Shown here piece after piece: positions 57,520 to 64,000 of a stretch of DNA of 64,000 nucleotides (position 1 is its first letter; every line of letters starts with the position of its first letter). Under the pieces are notes generated by a model. It searched no databases and had not been told where the DNA came from. It worked only from the letters and a program-made list of their open reading frames with translations. The translations under genes and the position numbers were made by a program. The stretch is from Lolium rigidum (taxonomy: Eukaryota; Streptophyta; Magnoliopsida; Poales; Poaceae). Location of the stretch: positions 342,286,644 through 342,350,643 of the forward strand of contig NC_061514.1 of NCBI RefSeq assembly GCF_022539505.1, read 5' to 3'.

Positions 57520-57819
57520 CTAATATCATTATGTTTCAGTTCTGATTCTAGGCCGTCACCTGAAGGTTTAATTGACTTTGGGGCAAATATTTTATAGTGC
57601 AGACAAAAAGTTGTTTTTTCACTCTCGATGCAATGTTTTCTAGTGTTGATGTACATAAAAGTCAGTCAAAAACTCTTTTGGTAGGCGCCCGGCCGGTGAA
57701 ACCGGCTGGTTACGCAGAACCATCTCCTAGGAGCCGAAGCGCTACGCTTTTTCATGGAAGAAGTGCTAAAAATATTTATTGCATGTTCAAACTTTGATGA
57801 TGGTGAGGTACAACTTTGC
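57520..57819. other. Spacer, nothing recognised
   Basis: Sequence between the LINE tail and the duplicated arm. A short palindromic GGCGCCCGGCCGGTG...CACCGG-like segment occurs near 57685. No gene seen. Confidence 0.4.
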
Positions 57820-57862
57820 GATAGGAATATAAGCGAGACGCACATCCCGAAAAATGAAGGGT

Positions 57863-58676
57863 TCAGAACGCGGGGAACTGCACAGTGTCGGTGCACTTCC
57901 GTCCCTGCACCGTCCCCGGGCAGTCGACGGGGCGCGTTCCGGTGCGGTCGACGCAGTGGTACACCTCGTACAGCTGCATCTCGCCGGAGACGCCCTTGTT
58001 GCACCCGATGCTGGGCTTCGAACCCGTCGCCGCCGTGATGGCGTCCAGGATGCTGCTCACGCCGTATGTCTCCTCGTCCGACGGCACCACGCCGGCGTCG
58101 AGGAGGATCTGCGTGAGGTTGAACCGGGCCTTGAACTCGAGCGCCGCCGCGAAGTAGGCGTGCTGGTCCATGTTGGAGCAGGTGCCGTGCTTCTCCCACT
58201 CGTGGCTCCAGAACCCCGTGCTGTCGTTGCTCTTGCACGACAGCGTCGCCCAGTTGCGGTCCATTCCGTTCTTCAGGTCGCTGACCAGCAACGGGTCGAA
58301 AGTGTCGGCAGCGTTGCAGAACTCAGGCCAGCACTCCGTCTTGTTCTTCCCGACGGCGGGGCGGCACGCGGCGTAGTTGGGCCAGAGGCCGTGGATGCCG
58401 AAGTCCACCGCTGGCTTCACGTTGCCCGGGAAGCAGCACCCACCCTTCGTGTCGCAGAACGACCCAGGCCACTGCATTCAGAAAGAGCGGATCAGCATCT
58501 GATTCATTATGTTCAAACAGACAACCTGACGAGCGAGGCAATGGTGGAGAAATGATAATGTTACATACCTGCTGAACATGGTAGAAGAAATCAAAATCGG
58601 TAGCTGCCGAAGAGGAGGAGGCGAGAAGAAGAGGAAGAAGGACGAGCACGACGATGGAACAGTTATGGACTCCCAT
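57863..58676 (-). CDS. Secreted RNase T2 (S-like RNase), intact
   Basis: RNase T2 enzymes cleave single-stranded RNA through a 2',3'-cyclic phosphate and act in the secretory pathway, vacuole or apoplast. Two exons, 58569-58676 and 57863-58471, are joined in phase 0 by an intron with GT (58568-58567) and AG (58473-58472), giving 238 aa. A signal peptide (MGVHNCSIVVLVLLPLLLAS) ends around residue 25. Catalytic motifs are FGIHGLWPN with His63 and FWSHEWEKHGTC with His126, Glu127 and His131. Ten or more Cys, including CVDRTG, support the family disulphides; NKT, NDS and NLT are possible N-glycosylation sites. A TATA box lies 64 bases upstream. All key residues are present. It is divergent to the F-box gene at 62187, 3.5 kb away. 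Confidence 0.93.
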
Positions 58677-58739
58677 GTTTGCCCTAATGCCGCTCTGTGT
58701 CTGGTGGTTTGTGAATGGCAGTACGGACTTGGCACTGCA

Positions 58740-58746
58740 TTTATAG
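58740..58746 (-). promoter_or_regulatory. TATA box of RNase T2 gene
   Basis: CTATAAA on the minus strand lies 64 bases before the ATG at 58676. A start site about 30 bases downstream would give a 5' UTR of roughly 35 bases. A pyrimidine/purine-rich leader (CACAAACCACCAGACACAG) fits this. Confidence 0.75.
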
Positions 58747-59222
58747 GAGCAGCGTGAGCATTATCTCGCTATATATAACGATCGTGCACACCATGAAAAA
58801 TCGCGTGCAGATATGTATTCCAGATATTGTAAGATCAATTCGGAATGGTGTTCATACGGCTTCACCTAATTAAGGTGGAACGCGGGATCAGCACAAATGC
58901 TGCAGCTAGCGCATGTAGATGCAACGATGGCACGAGAATCACGAGGACCGTCGTCTAAAACTGCCCGGGTTCACTCAAAAGAAATTATAAGCCAAAGTTG
59001 AGAGTTGATTAACAGAGCCGAATACTACATATATATATATGATCATTGGTCCCTTCATAGTTTGGCAGCAATATATTCTACGGACTAAAGAGACACGAGC
59101 CTCACGAGGCAACATATATATAGTTCGGAAAGAAAGATGGAACAGATAAGTATGAAACAGTGGATGTGGTTGCTGGATCAGTTGCTATGGTTTATTAATT
59201 AATCAGACAAACGGACTTCAAT
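58747..59222 (-). promoter_or_regulatory. RNase T2 upstream region, right copy
   Basis: This is colinear with 18170-18592 and 15781-15868 of the left arm. It contains blocks such as GTGAAGCCGTATGAACACC and ACAATATCTGGAAT (minus strand). The region is interrupted in the left arm by a 2.3-kb Harbinger-containing insertion. Confidence 0.7.
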
Positions 59223-59754
59223 TGCACTAACAGTGGGGCGGTTTCGAACTGCAAGTTCTTGACAGAATTATATACAGAATTTTTGTTTCTTCAACGCAGC
59301 GACCCAATGCAGACACCCATATTGCAGCATTTTCTTTTTTTTTGTCCGCTTCGAGCTAAAGCTGGCCTAAATCTAGGTTAGATTTGGGTCACCGTAGACA
59401 GTGCACGCGTCCGTTGTTTGTTATGTACCATACATGGCAGCCTCACCCCCGCACCCTCTCTCTCCTATGTCTCTCCTTTGTTCCCAGCAACCACCTCTGG
59501 GGCTCCCCATGCGCGCCTCTCTCCGACCGATGCCCCGCGCTTTCAACCCATGTTGGCAGCTTTCTTACTTCCGAGTAGATATTACATACTCAGTTGCGCG
59601 GAACCCCACCGCATCGTTTACATCGTCTACCTGCACGTCCGCAAGGTCCATGGGCAGACGCACCACCACGCGTTGCAGCGGCCAATCGCTAGTTGTTGTT
59701 GGAGCACCCAAGCTCCGCTCAGGCCCCGTGGGCGGCTGACGCCCTCCCACGTCA

Positions 59755-60241
59755 GGATGTCAGCGAACTATCGAGACAGAGGAACATGCAGCATGAGGAC
59801 TTGGCCCATGGCAACACAATCGTGAACGAAGTGGAGGTCGATCTTCGATGTGTTTAGTAGGCTGATGCTGGACCGGGTTCATGGACATGTAGGCACTGCT
59901 AACATTGTCGCTAGACACAACTGTAGTAGGAGGGGATGGTCGATGAAGCTCGTTAAGTAGTTTCCGAATCCAACTAGCCTCAGCTAAGGCGTTGGCCACG
60001 ACATGGTACTCAGCCTCGGCGCTGAAGAAGGATACCGTGTGTTCCAGCTTGGATGACCAAGAGACGAGGTTATCACCGAGGTTGACACATAAGCCCGACG
60101 TAGACCAACTAGTAAAGAGGTCATAGATAGTCGGGTCCCCAAAGCAGTGTAAACTCTAGCCTGACTGCCAAGGCTGAGCTTATAGTTAGTCGGAAGAATT
60201 CCAAGACGGTGTTCTCCGAACACAGCAGCATGCCAACCCAC
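59755..60241 (-). pseudogene. Copia RT/RNase H relic (right arm)
   Basis: Minus-strand pieces include a broken frame with the Ty1-copia signature around TSSLGHPSWNTRYP (shifted), then NALAEASWIRKLLNELHRPS, TTVVSSDNVSSAYMSMNPVQ and HQPTKHIE. It is colinear with 12826-13330 and therefore predates the duplication. Confidence 0.8.
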
Positions 60242-60735
60242 ATCAGGTGGCTAGCCAAGTCGCATGGATCAAGGGGCTAGGAGGCCCCACATCGTAGAAG
60301 TAGGTGCCCATAGCGTTAGGCGTGATGCACGACTGGCCAATGGGACCAAACAACCCACTGTACGAGCACCTCGATCCCTAGCCAGTGGAAAAATAACAAA
60401 GTAGTGGCCGTATGAAGACGTCTAACAAGCCGCCGGCCACCCTTGTTGTAGATGGCCGATCAAACCATCTATAGACGGTTACATTCAGAATTCATATGCA
60501 CCTGTTACACCTTCGGCAGCAGGTAGGACCATTCTCGCATCCAGAAGGTAGCCATACCGATAACCTATAAAAAAAATGGGCAGTTCTAATCTTGTAAAAA
60601 GACCATATCATTTCCACGGTTCCACGAAGCCCATACTAAAACACACACACCTATATGTGCGAGCTTTAATTTGCTTACCAACTCCATTCTGCCTATTTCC
60701 GAACATATTGGTAATATTGATGGGTGGAGGAATAT

Positions 60736-61501
60736 CCTCGAAACAGGCTCTCGCCCTGCTATATTAATATGGCAACCACACTGATACAGAAATTCGAAAC
60801 AAATAAAATGTTGGGGCAACAACACAAACATGCCCAAAACAGAACAAAATGAAAGCTATGGCGAAGTGACAAAACAACGATGACCTGAAAATCGCCCCAC
60901 TCCAAGCACCTAGAAGCACCCTGTACCAAGCAGCCGCTACAAGGAGGGAAGCACCGTCGACATGACGCTGCTGCTCGGACCAGAAGGTCCTAGGGTTTCC
61001 GCCAACATGCAGAGTACAATACGCATGTTATTCCCACGACACCTTCTAGGAAGGGGTGGTGCCACTCGAAGGCAACACCGCGCCAGGGTCAGACGAGATG
61101 ACATGGATTTCTCCCGACCCCTTCCACAAAAAACCCTGGCGCAATCGAGTGCCACCACCCATCTCCACCGTTCACAAACATGCACCACCACGATCTTGAA
61201 GTCACAATCATCTGCCGCTTCATGATGCTTGCAAGAGGCCATCAAGATGGAAGCATGCGATCTCCTTGGAACGAGAAACAACTGCCCCGCAGCAATGCGG
61301 GAGGGACCCACCTCCACTGCCGAGGCGGTCATCGACCAGAAAGAGTAGTGGGGGCACACCAGGCCCCGTTGCAGGCAACGGGGGGAGGAGATCGAGGGTC
61401 TTGGCAGTGGCTGGTGGCTGGGAGCCTGGTCACCCTCGAGGGCAGGTAAGGTGTGGGCGAGGGTTTTTTCCGATCGGGTTAGGGTCCTCGGCTTCGACGG
61501 T
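60736..61501 (-). mobile_element. Retroposed-type insertion with 11-bp target duplication
   Basis: TGGAGGAATAT is repeated at 60725-60735 and 61502-61512, and the left arm has the uninterrupted site near 7445. The minus-strand frame at 60937-61359 has no recognised motif. The element type is uncertain; orientation is a guess from the GC-rich end at 61450. Confidence 0.6.
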
Positions 61502-61512
61502 TGGAGGAATAT

Positions 61513-62186
61513 TAAATGTTAAGTGCACAACTCTCGAAACAAGATGAGCACAGGGACATGAAAAAAACTGAAATGGCGGTTTAAGTTTGCTTGGGGTCAC
61601 GTGAGTGTAGAGGAATTTGCTTGAGGCCACGTGGATGGATTTGCTTCAGGCCATCTCACCGTTCAGATATCTTAACCTTGAGTTGATAAATCACCGGCGT
61701 TAATTTTCTGATGATGTTTTGGTCGATGCAAGTATTTTTCGATCTTTGTTACACGCCAACACCGGAGGTGTTTGGTTTGAACGATCGAGGTTGAGGAATG
61801 CATGCAGGTGGAAACCTCAAGGATGAAGGCATCACAGGGAACACGATAGATAAAGCGTCATGTTTCTAGGACTCCTGGAGTCCTGCTATAGTGGTATATA
61901 TATAGCTAGCTTATATCTCTATCTTCGGTACTCCGCAGTTATACAAGTAAACAATCGCTCGAACGAAAACAGAACTACTGTATTGCAGATAAGCTAACCA
62001 ACACGTGCAGGACGAAGACTCACGCCTATGTGCTTTGCTTATCATCGCCATCAAGAAAAGATCATGTTGGACTAATACTATAAAACGCTATGTAATCAAG
62101 ATTGCTATGTATATATGTGAATATTTTTAGTAGGCAACATTGCACACCAATACGATCGCTCGAACGAAAACAAAACTCAAGAAGTC
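61513..62186 (+). promoter_or_regulatory. F-box gene upstream region, right copy
   Basis: This is colinear in reverse complement with 6789-7445. A TATATAT run lies at 62110-62116, 71-77 bases before the ATG. GACGAAGACTCACG and ACACGTGCAGG (a G-box-like CACGTG core) near 62000 are shared with the left copy. Confidence 0.75.
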
Positions 62187-62942
62187 ATGGCGTCGATTCC
62201 CTCATGGTCTGACCTCCCGCTCGATGTTCTAGGCCTGATCGTCGCCCGCCTCCCGTACCCTGCCGACCGCGCGCGCTCCCGCGCTGTCTGCCGGTCGTGG
62301 CACTCCGCCGTCCGCCGCCATGGCCACCAGCTCCCCTGGATTTTCCGCTTGAACGGCAAGGTCAGCACTCTCTCCGACGGCCGCTCGCATCGCATGCCTT
62401 CCGTCCCCGACGGCACGATCTGCGTCAGCTCCTCGGACGACTGGCTCCTCCTCGGCTTCTTCCACATCAGAAAGAAGGTCTATTAATTGCATTGACAGCT
62501 ATCTCTTGCACAATGGATTCTCCAACACGTCCATCCCGCTCCCTGAGCTTGACTTCCTCGTCCGCAAGGATAAAAGAATCCGCATGTTCCGCATACGGTC
62601 TATTTGCGGATGACTTGGTCATTGGCGCAATTACCACAAGCCTGACACACCCGCTCGTCGTAATCAGACCAGGGAAGGGTGTTTGGTTGCCGGAGCCGCG
62701 AGCAGAACCATACATCTATATCATTGACATTGCATTCCTTGGCGATACACTTTACGGCATCACCCTAGCCGAGGACCTTGTCCCTCTCTACCTCAAATCG
62801 GATGCTGATGGCAGGCCCATCGTTACCATGGGTAGGCGTGTCATCAAGCAACCATCAGATTACCATGGTTACGTCCCGTGGACTGGATCTGATGATGATG
62901 ACGACAAGCACGAGCAGGCGGCTAGTGCTTACCACGAGTATG

Positions 62943-63534
<592 letters not shown>

Positions 63535-64000
63535 GATGCCAGCAGTGGCAAGTGATTTTAATTGTTTTAATCGTTCGCACGAAAGTATATCCGATGATGA
63601 AATCACTTATTGGAACCTCGTCGAGTCAAGTGGGAAGCTTCTCATGGTGAGGACACATATGCACATCATCCCTGGTGACTACTCCGTCTTATCCCTTTGC
63701 CCCATAGATGTTTTCGAAGCCGAGACATGCACGCATGGGTACCTATGGTTAATGGGCTTGGCGGTGGCCGAGCACTCTTCATGGGACTCGACTTTTCCAA
63801 GTTTGTTTCTGCACCTCTTGGAGTAGTGGAGGAGGACGCCATCTATTTGATCCAGTCAGGTGAGGTGTTCAATATGAAGACTCAAACATGTAGCCTGCAA
63901 CGGTTTTGTGAGCCTACTCGTTGGGGACAATGTGGAGACTTGCTCTTCCCACCCGAGTTGGTGCTTCGATAATGGAGTACCATTCCATAAGAAAATAATA

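Larger units (their letters stand above)
57820..62256 (-). repeat. Right arm of large inverted duplication
   Basis: This compact arm matches the reverse complement of the left-arm blocks listed at 6719-20610. Its only large private insertion is 60736-61501. The arm continues on the right into the rest of the F-box gene, while the left arm is interrupted there by the LINE. Confidence 0.9.

Overview
The window is nuclear DNA of a grass, most likely a member of the Triticeae (wheat/Aegilops/barley group). The reasons are a wheat-type Angela-like copia element whose LTR begins TGTTGGAGATATGCCC, LTR elements with the TGATACGTCTCC terminus common in that tribe, an Au-type SINE, Stowaway and PIF/Harbinger elements, L1-type LINEs, and a few GC-rich plant genes scattered between nested transposons. 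Two runs of 100 N (37379-37478 and 48868-48967) are scaffold gaps.

The key structure is an inverted duplication whose arms lie about 37 kb apart. Each arm holds a divergent pair: an F-box/DUF295-type gene and an RNase T2 gene, with a copia RNase H relic between them. The right arm (about 57820-62256) is compact. It carries an intact two-exon secreted RNase T2 gene (57863-58676, minus) and a frameshifted F-box gene (62187-63972, plus). The left arm (about 6719-20610) has the same order in opposite orientation but has been inflated by insertions: a nearly full-length LINE that cuts the F-box gene after 23 codons, three DNA-transposon insertions, a retroposed segment, a solo LTR and a second LINE in the start of the RNase gene. 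Each arm serves as the empty-site control for insertions in the other. A third F-box gene of the same family (29207-30436, minus) is intact and lies between the arms.

Layout: 1-6718 LINE; 6719-20610 left arm with its insertions; 20652-20800 relic of another RNase T2 gene; 21327-25425 a transposon with about 390-bp inverted repeats and a decayed plant-mobile-domain gene; 25430-29070 AT-rich and unassigned DNA with small tandem repeats; 29207-30436 intact F-box gene; 30778-32303 start of a copia element with an Au SINE inside its LTR; 32308-37378 minus-strand Angela-like copia with dead pol; 37479-44361 two opposed LTR-element pieces; 44362-44802 copia 3' end; 46733-48836 Harbinger remnants; 49054-55751 a mosaic of LTR fragments with a Stowaway-type MITE; 55752-57519 a 5'-truncated LINE; 57820-63972 right arm and the rest of the F-box gene.

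Only two host-type genes look fully coding: the F-box gene at 29207-30436 (a predicted SCF substrate receptor) and the RNase T2 gene at 57863-58676 (a predicted secretory ribonuclease). The link between RNase T2 and F-box genes superficially resembles an S-RNase/SLF locus, but family type and decay argue for caution.
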